Shown here piece after piece: positions 51,887 through 59,243 of a DNA stretch of 64,000 nucleotides. Each line of letters begins with the position of its first letter. The first letter of the stretch is position 1. Source of the stretch: Bacillota bacterium (GTDB lineage: Bacteria > Bacillota > Clostridia > Peptostreptococcales > Anaerovoracaceae). The DNA is taken from NCBI GenBank assembly GCA_017557505.1, contig JAFYYP010000013.1, positions 40,121-104,120 on the forward strand, in the 5' to 3' direction. The notes beneath the pieces were generated by a model that worked only from the letters and a program-made list of their open reading frames with translations, was not told where the DNA came from and ran no database searches. The translations under genes and the position numbers were made by a program.

Positions 51887-53686
51887 TTAGAAACCGTTTT
51901 CAGCCATGACTTCCTGAGCGTGCTTGACGATCAGCTGCTGGATGCCTTCGAATTCGCCGAGGCCCTTCAGGATGCACTCGACTTCGAAGCCTTCCGCTTC
52001 GAACGTGGACTTCCAGGAATCTTCTTCATCACCGGCCATGTCGTTGTTGGCGTGGTCGCCGCAGACGATCATGAGAGCTTCGAGGACGACCTTCTTGTAA
52101 CCGCCGGCCTTGACCGCTTCCAGAACGTCTTCCAGGGAAGGTTCTGCTTCGACAGTGCCCATGAAGTAGTTGTCATAGCCCAGGGCCTTGAAAGTATCCT
52201 GCATGTTGGCGTAGACGCCGTTGGAAGAGTGCTCGGTGCCGTGACCCATGAAGACGATCGCGGTCTCGCCGTCGTCGTAGGATGCGGTGGAATCGTGGAC
52301 AAGCTTTGCGACTTCTTCCATGTCGGACTTGGATGCCAGCAGGTTCTTGCCGATGACGACCTTTTCGAACGCGTCGGCATAGTTCGCTGCGGACGCTACA
52401 ACGTCGTCATATTCATAACCGGCCATCAGGTGGGTCGGCTGGATGAAGATGTTCTTGACGCCGTTCGCGACAGCGCGGTCCATCGCCTCTTCGAAGTTGT
52501 CGATGATCTCGCCGTCTCTGTCAGCTACGTGGTCGATGATGATCTGGGCGGTGAAGCCTCTGCGGGTGCTCCATTCGGGGAACGCTTCTGCCAGAGCCTT
52601 TTCGATGGCGCCGATGGTGGCGACTCTGGAGTCGTTGAAGCTGGTGCCGAAGGATACGACGAGCAGCTCGTTCTCGCCGATGTTGTCCTGATTGAGCGGG
52701 TCATCCAGAGATGCGTCGCCGGTGCCGAAATCTTCTTCGGTCTCGTCGATGGTCTCCTGGCAGTGCTTTACGATCAGGTCGCGGATGCCCTGCAGTTCGC
52801 CTAAACCCTTCATGTTGCAGATCACCTCAAATCCTTCTTTTTCGAAAGCGCTCTTCCAGGAATCTTCGTCGTCGCCCGCCATGTCGTTATTGGCGTGGTC
52901 GCCGCAGACGATCATCAGGGGCTCGAGAACGACTCTCTTGTAGCCGCCGTCCTTGGCTGCCTGGATCACGTCTTCGAGGCTGGGTTCCGCTTCGACAGTA
53001 CCCATGTAGTAGTTTGCGTAATTGTTCATCTTGAAGACTTCCTGCATGTCGGCATAGACGTGGTTGGAATCTGCTTCGGTGCCATGACCCATGAAGATGA
53101 TAGCAGTCTCGCCGTCGTCATAGGACGCAGTCTCTTCGTGGATGATCTTGGCGACGTCATCCATGTCTTCCATCGTGCTGAGCAGCGGCTTGCCGACGGT
53201 AATGATGTTGAAAGCGTCCGCATACTGCGCTGCGCTTTCAACGATGTCGTTGTACTCGAAGCCGTCCATCAGGTGCGTCGGCTGGATGATGATGTTGCGC
53301 ACGCCGTTTGCGACAGCGCGGTCCATCGCCTGTTCGAAGTTATCGATGACTTCACCGTCTCTGTTGTAAACGTGATCAATGATGATCTGCGCAGTAAAAC
53401 CTCTGCGGACGTCGAATTCGGGGAACGCCGCAGCCAGATCTTTTTCGATCGCGCCGATGGTGAGTCTTCTGGAATCGTTAAAGCTGGTTCCGAAGGATAC
53501 GACGAGCAGTTCGCTGACGCCGATGCCGTCCTGGTTCAGGGGATCGTCCAGGGAAGCGTCGCCAGTCTCGTAGTTCTCTTCGTCTTCCGGCTCCTCAGCA
53601 GGCTGCTGAGACTGGGTGCATGCTGCCAGGGAACCGATGATCAGGACCATCGCCAGCAGCAGTGCGACAATTTTCTTGAGATTCAT
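51887..53686 (-). CDS. Exported lipoprotein with two CbiK cobaltochelatase domains
   Basis: The 599-residue protein has a signal peptide with lipobox (IIGSLAAC), a short acidic linker and two CbiK domains (about residues 50-325 and 335-599), highly alike. Each begins ELLVVSFGTSFNDSR and keeps the metal-site residues: His in FMGHGTE, Glu in TVEAEPS and His in VCGDHANND. CbiK inserts cobalt into sirohydrochlorin and is normally cytosolic and about 260 residues; Desulfovibrio has a periplasmic form. I start at MNLKKI (53686), with GAGGAGG upstream. A cobalamin riboswitch precedes it. Confidence 0.93.
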   Translation of the reverse strand: MNLKKIVALLLAMVLIIGSLAACTQSQQPAEEPEDEENYETGDASLDDPLNQDGIGVSELLVVSFGTSFNDSRRLTIGAIEKDLAAAFPEFDVRRGFTAQIIIDHVYNRDGEVIDNFEQAMDRAVANGVRNIIIQPTHLMDGFEYNDIVESAAQYADAFNIITVGKPLLSTMEDMDDVAKIIHEETASYDDGETAIIFMGHGTEADSNHVYADMQEVFKMNNYANYYMGTVEAEPSLEDVIQAAKDGGYKRVVLEPLMIVCGDHANNDMAGDDEDSWKSAFEKEGFEVICNMKGLGELQGIRDLIVKHCQETIDETEEDFGTGDASLDDPLNQDNIGENELLVVSFGTSFNDSRVATIGAIEKALAEAFPEWSTRRGFTAQIIIDHVADRDGEIIDNFEEAMDRAVANGVKNIFIQPTHLMAGYEYDDVVASAANYADAFEKVVIGKNLLASKSDMEEVAKLVHDSTASYDDGETAIVFMGHGTEHSSNGVYANMQDTFKALGYDNYFMGTVEAEPSLEDVLEAVKAGGYKKVVLEALMIVCGDHANNDMAGDEEDSWKSTFEAEGFEVECILKGLGEFEGIQQLIVKHAQEVMAENGF

Positions 53687-53780
53687 GTTTTCCTCCTCTT
53701 TCTGCCGTGTCACATGAAAACAACAAACACGGCGGTACAACCAATTCCTCGTGGCGTTAGGCCGATAAAAGCCTGCGTAC

Positions 53781-53961
53781 CATAACCGGCAGGTTTCCTG
53801 ACTGAAGGGTCAACGTATACAGCAGCCTTCCCAACGGAGTGATCAGTGACTGCGCTTTGCGCTTTGCCGTATACTCGCCTGATACAGTGACGAGATCGTG
53901 CGGGATTCTCACCCGCTTCCCTATTACCCTCCGGCCTTTCGGCAGCGGAGGCACCGGTTAT
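53781..53961 (-). promoter_or_regulatory. Cobalamin riboswitch upstream of the double CbiK gene
   Basis: The minus strand reads TAACCGG ... AGGGAAGCGGGTGAGAATCC ... GTCACTGTATCAGG ... GTCACTGATCACTCC ... GGGAAGG ... CAGGAAACCTGCCGGTTA: the closing stem and the B12-box elements of the class. Downstream, GCCGTGT/ACACGGC forms a hairpin close to the GAGGAGG ribosome site without a U-run, which suggests control at translation. Coenzyme B12 should switch the genes off. Confidence 0.92.
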
Positions 53962-54020
53962 CTGATTCAGTTGTGTTCAGGTATGTTCCGCGCGGAATTG
54001 CCCGGAACGCGCCTTAAATA

Positions 54021-54049
54021 ATTTTATAACAATTGACCTGAAAGTGCAA
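54021..54049 (-). promoter_or_regulatory. Promoter of the riboswitch-double CbiK unit
   Basis: TTGCAC (54044-54049), a 17-bp spacer and TAAAAT (54021-54026), just past the end of the upstream ATPase gene. The remaining bases of this 385-base gap are riboswitch and leader. Confidence 0.75.
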
Positions 54050-54071
54050 GGTGGTCTTTCTGCCAGCGTTA

Positions 54072-54848
54072 TTATTTCAATGCCTCAGCAGGAATGAACA
54101 CGATGTTCGGACGGCCGGTATACGGGTTGATATTCACCTGCGTTTCTACGCCGAACAGTTCCCGGATCTTGTCCGGCACGAACATCTCTTCCGGTGTGCC
54201 GAAATCCACGATCTTGCCTGCTTTCATGAGAACGATGCGGTCGCAGTAGCACGAGGCGATGTTCAGGTCGTGTATGGAAGAAAACACAGTCAGGTCCTGA
54301 TTCTTTAGGATGTTCATGATCTGATACTGATATCCGATATCCAGATGGTTCGTCGGTTCGTCCAAGATGATGAGATCCGCCTGCTGCACAAGGGCGCGGG
54401 CGACCAGAGTCCTCTGCTTTTCGCCGCCGGACAGGGACAGAAAGCTGCGCTCTTCATAACCGGACATGCCTACTTCCGCCAATGCGTCCTTAACGATGTT
54501 CCCCTCTTTCAGCATATCCGTGCTGAACATTTTCTGATGGGAATAACGGCCCAGCATGACCATGTCGAAGACCGTCATATCGAATTCCACATTGTTCTCC
54601 TGCTGCATGACGGACATTTCATGCGCCGTTTCCTTGTTCGACATCCTTGAGATATCTTTTCCATCGATATACACAGCCCCGCTGTCCGGTTTATAGACTT
54701 TGTAGATATTTTTCAGCAGAGTGGATTTCCCGCAGCCGTTCGGTCCGACAAGTCCGACGAAAGCCCCTTCTTCCACATCGAGGGAAACGCCGTCCACGAT
54801 CAGTTTCGAATTGATGGAATACGAAATATTTTCAACGTTCAGTTTCAT
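54072..54848 (-). CDS. btuD: BtuD/FecE-type ABC ATP-binding protein
   Basis: The 258-residue ATPase has Walker A GPNGCGKSTLLKN, signature LSGGEKQRTLVARAL, Walker B LIILDEPTNHLD and a switch His in SIHDLNIAS. It powers the permease encoded three bases upstream. I start at MKLNVENI (54848); longer frames run into the permease gene. The end is followed by the next unit's promoter. Confidence 0.92.
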   Translation of the reverse strand: MKLNVENISYSINSKLIVDGVSLDVEEGAFVGLVGPNGCGKSTLLKNIYKVYKPDSGAVYIDGKDISRMSNKETAHEMSVMQQENNVEFDMTVFDMVMLGRYSHQKMFSTDMLKEGNIVKDALAEVGMSGYEERSFLSLSGGEKQRTLVARALVQQADLIILDEPTNHLDIGYQYQIMNILKNQDLTVFSSIHDLNIASCYCDRIVLMKAGKIVDFGTPEEMFVPDKIRELFGVETQVNINPYTGRPNIVFIPAEALK

Positions 54849-54850
54849 GA

Positions 54851-55927
54851 TCAGCCACCTGCCTTTTTGTTGCCCTTGCGGATCAGGTACAGGAAGAACG
54901 GCGCGCCGAAGAATGCCGATACGACGCCGATTGGCAGTTCTTCCGGGGCTACGATGACCCGTGACAGGATATCGGCAACGACGAGGAACGCTCCGCCTAC
55001 CAGGACAGATGCCGGGACGAGCCGCATATGTTTCGTTCCGACGATGCTTCTCGTGATATGGGGGAAAGTCAGGCCGACGAATCCGATAGGTCCGCTGACG
55101 GAAACGATGACGCCCGTCAGCATGGTCGCAAGCAGGATGATCATCAGTTTCAGTTTGTCCGTGTTCACGCCGACAGTGGATGCCACGTCGTCTCCCAGCA
55201 TCAATACGTCCAGCTGCCGCGTCAGAAGCATGATGAATCCGAAACAGACCAGAAACGCAATAGTGACATATTTGAGCTTTTCCCAGGACGATCCGGTAAG
55301 AGATCCCATCATCCAATAGGACGCAGTCTTTACCTTGTCAGAACCTGTCTTCGTGTGATAGATCATCAGGTTCGTTATCGCGCTGAACATGGCAGATACC
55401 GCGATACCGGCCAGAACGAGCTGCGTAGCCGTGATCTTCTTGCGCACGGACGCGATCTTCATGGACAGAACGATGGAAATGACTGCACCGAGAAAAGCGC
55501 CTGTCATGACGCCATATCCGCCCAGGAATGACAGATATCCGTACATGATGACAGAAACCGCACCGGCAGAGGCGCCGTGGGAAATACCGAGCACATAAGG
55601 ATCTGCCAGCGAATTTTTTGTCAGGACCTGCATCAAAATGCCGCAGAGCGTAAGGCCGGCCCCTACGATAAAAGCTGTGAAAACACGCGGCGCACGGATA
55701 TTCCAGATGATGGATTCCATGCTTTCTTCCCACGTCACAGGATAGTATTCCTTGCCTGTCAGATTATTGATCAATACGCCTTTAATGATGTCCGGTTCGA
55801 TCTGCACACTGCCGAGGCGTATGGCGAAGATCATGGCGACAAACAGCACGACCGCCATAATGATGCAGAATGTGATGTAATGTGACTCTTTATGCAGCGG
55901 AAAAAGAGATAACTTCTGTTTTTCCAT
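54851..55927 (-). CDS. btuC: BtuC/FecCD-type ABC permease
   Basis: The 358-residue permease has about ten helices, with IIWNIRAPRVFTAFIVGAGL, LTKNSLADPYVLGISHGASA and VSVSGPIGFVGLTFPHITRS. It belongs to the B12/heme/siderophore importer family; the riboswitch upstream of the operon favours corrinoids. I start at MEKQKLS (55927), with AAGGA nine bases upstream. Confidence 0.93.
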   Translation of the reverse strand: MEKQKLSLFPLHKESHYITFCIIMAVVLFVAMIFAIRLGSVQIEPDIIKGVLINNLTGKEYYPVTWEESMESIIWNIRAPRVFTAFIVGAGLTLCGILMQVLTKNSLADPYVLGISHGASAGAVSVIMYGYLSFLGGYGVMTGAFLGAVISIVLSMKIASVRKKITATQLVLAGIAVSAMFSAITNLMIYHTKTGSDKVKTASYWMMGSLTGSSWEKLKYVTIAFLVCFGFIMLLTRQLDVLMLGDDVASTVGVNTDKLKLMIILLATMLTGVIVSVSGPIGFVGLTFPHITRSIVGTKHMRLVPASVLVGGAFLVVADILSRVIVAPEELPIGVVSAFFGAPFFLYLIRKGNKKAGG

Positions 55928-55960
55928 TACGATGATTCCTTTCCGAAGGTAAAACACAGA

Positions 55961-56000
55961 AAGCCGTGCGGTTCAGAATAAGTAAGAAACCGCACGGCTT
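55961..56000 (-). other. 13-bp intercistronic hairpin
   Basis: AAGCCGTGCGGTT pairs with AACCGCACGGCTT over a 14-base loop between the binding-protein and permease genes. Such hairpins often protect the binding-protein message or partly terminate, giving an excess of the binding protein. Confidence 0.75.
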
Positions 56001-56013
56001 AACGGAAAAAGGA

Positions 56014-57075
56014 TTATTCGAATTTTTCAGGGTAGAACTGTCTTGCCATGATCTCTACCGTTCCGGCAGATCCGGCAGAGCCCTGCATATCAGAGCAGCA
56101 AGCGGAATAGATCCGGCCTTCCTGAACGGCTCTCAGATTCTTGGTGAAATCGTTTGTCTTCAGGAATTCGATCTTAGCTTCTGTGTCGTAGTCGTAGTCA
56201 AGAACGAGGATGACGTCCGGGTCACGAGCGACGACTTCTTCCCAGGAGGGTTTTGCCCAGCCTTTTTCGATATCGTCGAAGATGGAGATGCCGCCGGCAA
56301 GTTTGATCATGTCGCCCGGCATACCCTGGCAGGCCGTGAACGGAGTCTCCTCGCCGGAGTCATAAACGAAGACTTTAACGGGGTTCTTATAGACGTCTTC
56401 ACCCAGCGTTTCCTTAACAAAGGCAAGCTGATCCTTCATAGCCTGGATCTTTTCTGCGGCCACATCCTGAACGCCGAAGACGTTGCCAAGCACTTCATAA
56501 TCCTTGTAAATGTCTTCGAACGTCGCGGAGTCGGAGCAGCAGTACGGGAAATACGGAATGATGCCGTGTTCCAGACAGAAGCTGACGGAGAAGTTATTGT
56601 CCGAGAAAAGAGAATCCCAGCCCATCATGAAATCGCAGCCGGATGCGATGATGTCTTCCTTGGAGACCTTCGCAAGGCCCGTTCCGTCCGGTGCCAGCTT
56701 CTTGACCTTATCTCTGGCAGGATATTCGCTGACCGTAGACCAGCACGAACCGCGGGTATAGCCGGCCATATGGTCTTCCAGACCCAGATCGAAGAAAAAG
56801 TCCGCCATCTGATCGCCGGAAGCGATCGCCTTGACCGGAGCAGACGTAAAGGTCTCTTCCATGTTCTGACCGATGCCGGAACGCTCCAGGTTCAGGGTAA
56901 TGGTATAAGGCTCGTATTCACCGCCTTCCGTCCCGACCTGAACGGCTTCGTCCGATACGGTATACTGGTCTCCGTGCAGGCCGCTTACCGTATTCTCTTC
57001 CTCCTGTTTGCTGCAGGCGCTCACCAGCAGGAGCAGCACGCACAGCAATGCAATCATGATTCTTTTCGTCTTCAC
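56014..57075 (-). CDS. btuF: BtuF-like substrate-binding lipoprotein
   Basis: The 353-residue protein has a signal peptide with lipobox (LLLVSAC) and the helical-backbone two-lobe fold (VKAIASGDQMADFFFDLGLE, ASGCDFMMGWDSLF, ARDPDVILVLDYDYD). The start is GTG, with AGGAGG six bases upstream. It is the first gene behind the second cobalamin riboswitch and its terminator, so its ligand is most likely a corrinoid. Confidence 0.9.
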   Translation of the reverse strand: MKTKRIMIALLCVLLLLVSACSKQEEENTVSGLHGDQYTVSDEAVQVGTEGGEYEPYTITLNLERSGIGQNMEETFTSAPVKAIASGDQMADFFFDLGLEDHMAGYTRGSCWSTVSEYPARDKVKKLAPDGTGLAKVSKEDIIASGCDFMMGWDSLFSDNNFSVSFCLEHGIIPYFPYCCSDSATFEDIYKDYEVLGNVFGVQDVAAEKIQAMKDQLAFVKETLGEDVYKNPVKVFVYDSGEETPFTACQGMPGDMIKLAGGISIFDDIEKGWAKPSWEEVVARDPDVILVLDYDYDTEAKIEFLKTNDFTKNLRAVQEGRIYSACCSDMQGSAGSAGTVEIMARQFYPEKFE

Positions 57076-57101
57076 AGTTGTCCTCCTTCGTTACAACATG
57101 C

Positions 57102-57135
57102 AAATAAAAACCGTGTTTCCGCCATGGAAACACGG
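57102..57135 (-). terminator. Riboswitch-linked intrinsic terminator before btuF
   Basis: A 10-bp stem, CCGTGTTTCC with GGAAACACGG, is followed by TTTTTATTT on the minus strand, 27 bases before the GTG start. As the only strong terminator between riboswitch and gene it is the probable expression platform, giving transcriptional control. Confidence 0.88.
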
Positions 57136-57235
57136 GAATACGCAATCGGCACCAGGAATAATGCATGCTGAAAAAAAACGGATGACCTGAAGTTCCTATG
57201 CGCTGCCCGGCCGTCCATCGCGGCAATGCGGCAAC

Positions 57236-57410
57236 GTACAGAAAGCAGGTCTCCTAACTGATGAGTATCCGCGTTCATCGCCTTCCCAGACCGAAGCCCA
57301 GTGACATTTTCCAGAACGCGACTCAAACATAGTTGCGGGACAGTACAGGAATCTCACCTGTTTCCCTTTTCAGGCAGGCTTTTCAGAGCCTGCGCACTTT
57401 CTGCCGTTTA
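57236..57410 (-). promoter_or_regulatory. Cobalamin riboswitch upstream of btuFCD
   Basis: The minus strand has GGGAAACAGGTGAGATTCCT, CTGTCCCGCAACT, the B12-box AATGTCACTGGG, GGGAAGGCGATG and AGGAGACCTGC in the canonical order, closed by GCAGAAAG/CTTTCTGT. It should bind a cobalamin and shut off the importer through the terminator at 57102-57135. No gene lies in the 375 bases between btuF and cobI. Confidence 0.94.
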
Positions 57411-57425
57411 AGTTCTGATGATTGT

Positions 57426-57454
57426 ATGTTAGCAAACGCTAGTTACTTTGTCAA
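57426..57454 (-). promoter_or_regulatory. Promoter of the riboswitch-btuFCD unit
   Basis: TTGACA (57449-57454), a 17-bp spacer and TAACAT (57426-57431). The -35 lies in the last codons of cobI, so btuFCD is a transcription unit separate from cobI. Confidence 0.8.
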
Positions 57455-58143
57455 TTCTCCTTGGCTATGACCAGCGCAAAGTATCCTGCATCGTCCGGGA
57501 TCTCGTCCAGATCACGGCAGATCCGTTCATTCTCCATGCCGCAGTTCAGGACCGCCTGTACGCTGCGTCCGCTTATGCGCAGATCGTCTTTGACGTCCTT
57601 CATGCGGCTGGCAGATTTCATCAGCACATAGGTGCCCCTGCTGTCAAGCATGATGTCTTCTGTGAGCGCACCGGGAATGATGTGCACCGGCTCGTCCCAT
57701 TCAGCCAGTGGAATGCCAAGCTTTGCAGCACAAGCCATGATCGAAGAGATGCCGGGCACCAGTTCCACTTTATACCCATCCGCCTCCAGATGATGCTGCA
57801 GATAGCTGAACGTGCAATAGACCGTGGGGTCGCCCAGAGTCAAGAAGACAACTGTCTTCCCCTGGTTGAGCTGCTCTTCCAGCATGTCCGCGCCTTTTCT
57901 GTGCGCTTCTGCAAGTACTTTCCTGTCCTTCGTCATGGGCATTGGGATCGCAAGCAGTTCCTTTTGCGCGATCTCCGGTACCGCTCCTGCAGCAATTTTA
58001 TAGGCTACGGACTGTTTTGCTTCTTTCCCGGGGACAACAATCACGTCAGCTTCCCGGATCAATTTTATCGCTTTTAACGTCATCAGTTCCGGATCTCCGG
58101 GACCGACGCCGATGCCATATATAATTCCATTAGTCATAATCAT
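57451..58143 (-). CDS. cbiL: Cobalt-precorrin-2 / precorrin-2 C20-methyltransferase
   Basis: The 230-residue tetrapyrrole methylase begins IIYGIGVGPGDPELMTLKAI and has VFLTLGDPTVYCTFSYLQ and VPGISSIMACAAKLGIPLAE, features of CbiL/CobI. It makes the first methylation specific to the corrin route. It stands apart from the other cbi genes, is read separately from btuFCD, and has no clear Shine-Dalgarno. The bases just before its start are the opposite strand of the structured RNA copy 2. Confidence 0.94.
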   Translation of the reverse strand: MIMTNGIIYGIGVGPGDPELMTLKAIKLIREADVIVVPGKEAKQSVAYKIAAGAVPEIAQKELLAIPMPMTKDRKVLAEAHRKGADMLEEQLNQGKTVVFLTLGDPTVYCTFSYLQHHLEADGYKVELVPGISSIMACAAKLGIPLAEWDEPVHIIPGALTEDIMLDSRGTYVLMKSASRMKDVKDDLRISGRSVQAVLNCGMENERICRDLDEIPDDAGYFALVIAKEN

Positions 58144-58151
58144 AAATCAAA

Positions 58152-58277
58152 GCCGAGGGGTGGCGTCCAAAGAGGCTCATGGCTGAGTGCAGCGAACGCC
58201 GTGACTCCCAAGAGTTGCGGTCGCGGATGAGCGTAACGAAGACCATGAGGATGCGTTGGACGACAGGACCCCGAGGC
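58152..58277 (+). ncRNA. Rod-shaped structured RNA, copy 2 (no sense gene downstream)
   Basis: The same fold as the mtnA leader: GCC/GGC (152-154/275-277, last three digits), GGGGT/ACCCC (157-161/268-272), CGTCCAA/TTGGACG (164-170/256-262), CTCATGG/CCATGAG (176-182/243-249), ACGC/GCGT (196-199/231-234) and CGTGAC/GTCGCG (200-205/220-225) with a GATGA bulge. It lies between cobI and xth, both on the other strand, and no plus-strand gene follows. Possible -10 elements at 58120 and 58135 have poor -35s. It could be a small RNA acting in trans, or antisense to the 5' end of cobI. Confidence 0.82.
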
Positions 58278-58283
58278 ATACCT

Positions 58284-59036
58284 TTAGATATCGATCTCCA
58301 GGATCACCGGGCAATGATCCGAACCGAACACGTCGCTGCGGATAACGACATCCTTCACCTTCGGCATCAGCCTGTCAGATACGACGAAATAGTCTATCCT
58401 CCATCCGACGTTCCGTTCTCTGGCTCTCATGCGGTAGCTCCACCAGGAATACTCGACTTTGTCGGGATATAACGAGCGGAACGCATCTGAGAATCCGCAT
58501 GCCAGCAACTGAGTAAAAGCATCGCGTTCCTCGTCTGAAAACCCAGCATTATGGTGATTCGTATCCGGATTCTTCAGATCGATCTCGTTGTGCGCAACGT
58601 TCAGATCGCCGCATAAGATCAACGGCTTTTTCGCGTCGAGTTTCTTCAGATATTCGCGGTTTGCGGCCTCCCACTGCAGGCGGTAATCCAGGCGTGCCAG
58701 TTCGTTCTGGGAATTCGGCGTATAGTTCGTGACCATATAAAATTCCGGGTATTCCAGCGTGATCGCGCGTCCCTCCTTATCGTGTCCTTCGGCGTCGATA
58801 TGAAAGTTTACAGAAAGCGGTTTCTGTTTCGCAAAGATCGCGGTACCTGAATACCCTTTCTTTTCCGCAGAATTCCAGTATTCCTCGTACTGCGGCAAAT
58901 CGATGACGGCCTGTCCGGGCTGGCATTTCGTCTCCTGGATGCACACGATATCCGCGTCTTCCGCTTCCAGGAATTCGATCAATCCTTTGCCCATCGCAGC
59001 CCGTATGCCGTTCACGTTCCAGCTGATGATCTTCAT
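58284..59036 (-). CDS. xth: Exodeoxyribonuclease III
   Basis: The 250-residue AP endonuclease/exonuclease has ISWNVNGIRAAMGKG, the metal ligand Glu in QETKC, GDLNVAHNEIDLKNP, WRIDYFVVSDRL and the catalytic pair in GSDHCPVILEI. It cuts DNA at abasic sites during base-excision repair. I start at MKIISWN (59036), with AGGAGG six bases upstream; the longer frame would translate the GC-rich repeats of the gap. Confidence 0.96.
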   Translation of the reverse strand: MKIISWNVNGIRAAMGKGLIEFLEAEDADIVCIQETKCQPGQAVIDLPQYEEYWNSAEKKGYSGTAIFAKQKPLSVNFHIDAEGHDKEGRAITLEYPEFYMVTNYTPNSQNELARLDYRLQWEAANREYLKKLDAKKPLILCGDLNVAHNEIDLKNPDTNHHNAGFSDEERDAFTQLLACGFSDAFRSLYPDKVEYSWWSYRMRARERNVGWRIDYFVVSDRLMPKVKDVVIRSDVFGSDHCPVILEIDI

Positions 59037-59059
59037 GGTTTGCCTCCTGATATAAGATG

Positions 59060-59083
59060 AGGGCGGGTCTTGCGGCCCGCCCT
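59060..59083. terminator. GC-rich hairpin upstream of xth
   Basis: AGGGCGGG pairs with CCCGCCCT over an eight-base loop. On the plus strand it is followed by TTGTTT, on the minus strand by no U-run, so it fits a plus-strand terminator or a structure in the xth leader. Confidence 0.5.
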
Positions 59084-59111
59084 TTGTTTCCCCGTTATCC
59101 GCCTGCGCGTT

Positions 59112-59195
59112 CTCCGGGCATCTCGTCTCCGGTGATTCGGTTTCCCGATGACCCGGACCCTTATCCCCGGTGCTTCGATTTTCACGATATCCCGG
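59112..59195. repeat. Tandem CCGG-bounded hairpin units in the porB-xth gap
   Basis: Units at 59129-59156 and 59167-59195 share CCGGTG-TTCG-TTT-CGAT-CCCGG with a few changes. Each folds on itself: the first gives TCGG-GAAA-CCGA on the minus strand. A third, weaker CCGG...CCGG unit lies at 59112-59132. The rest of the 206-base gap shows no gene. Confidence 0.55.
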
Positions 59196-59243
59196 GCGAC
59201 TCATCCTGCGGGTTGCCCCGCGGCTTCTAACAAGTAGTATAGA

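Noticed and set aside
53756-54020. Small open frames in the gap between btuD and the double-CbiK gene
   Set aside because: The region is accounted for by a promoter and a cobalamin riboswitch; the frames cut across conserved RNA elements.
54072-55316. A 414-residue version of the btuD ATPase
   Set aside because: The first 156 residues would overlap the permease gene out of frame; the internal ATG at 54848 fits the family start and operon spacing.
58284-59204. A longer exonuclease III with 56 extra N-terminal residues
   Set aside because: The extra part translates the GC-rich hairpin region and lacks family support; a strong AGGAGG precedes the internal ATG.
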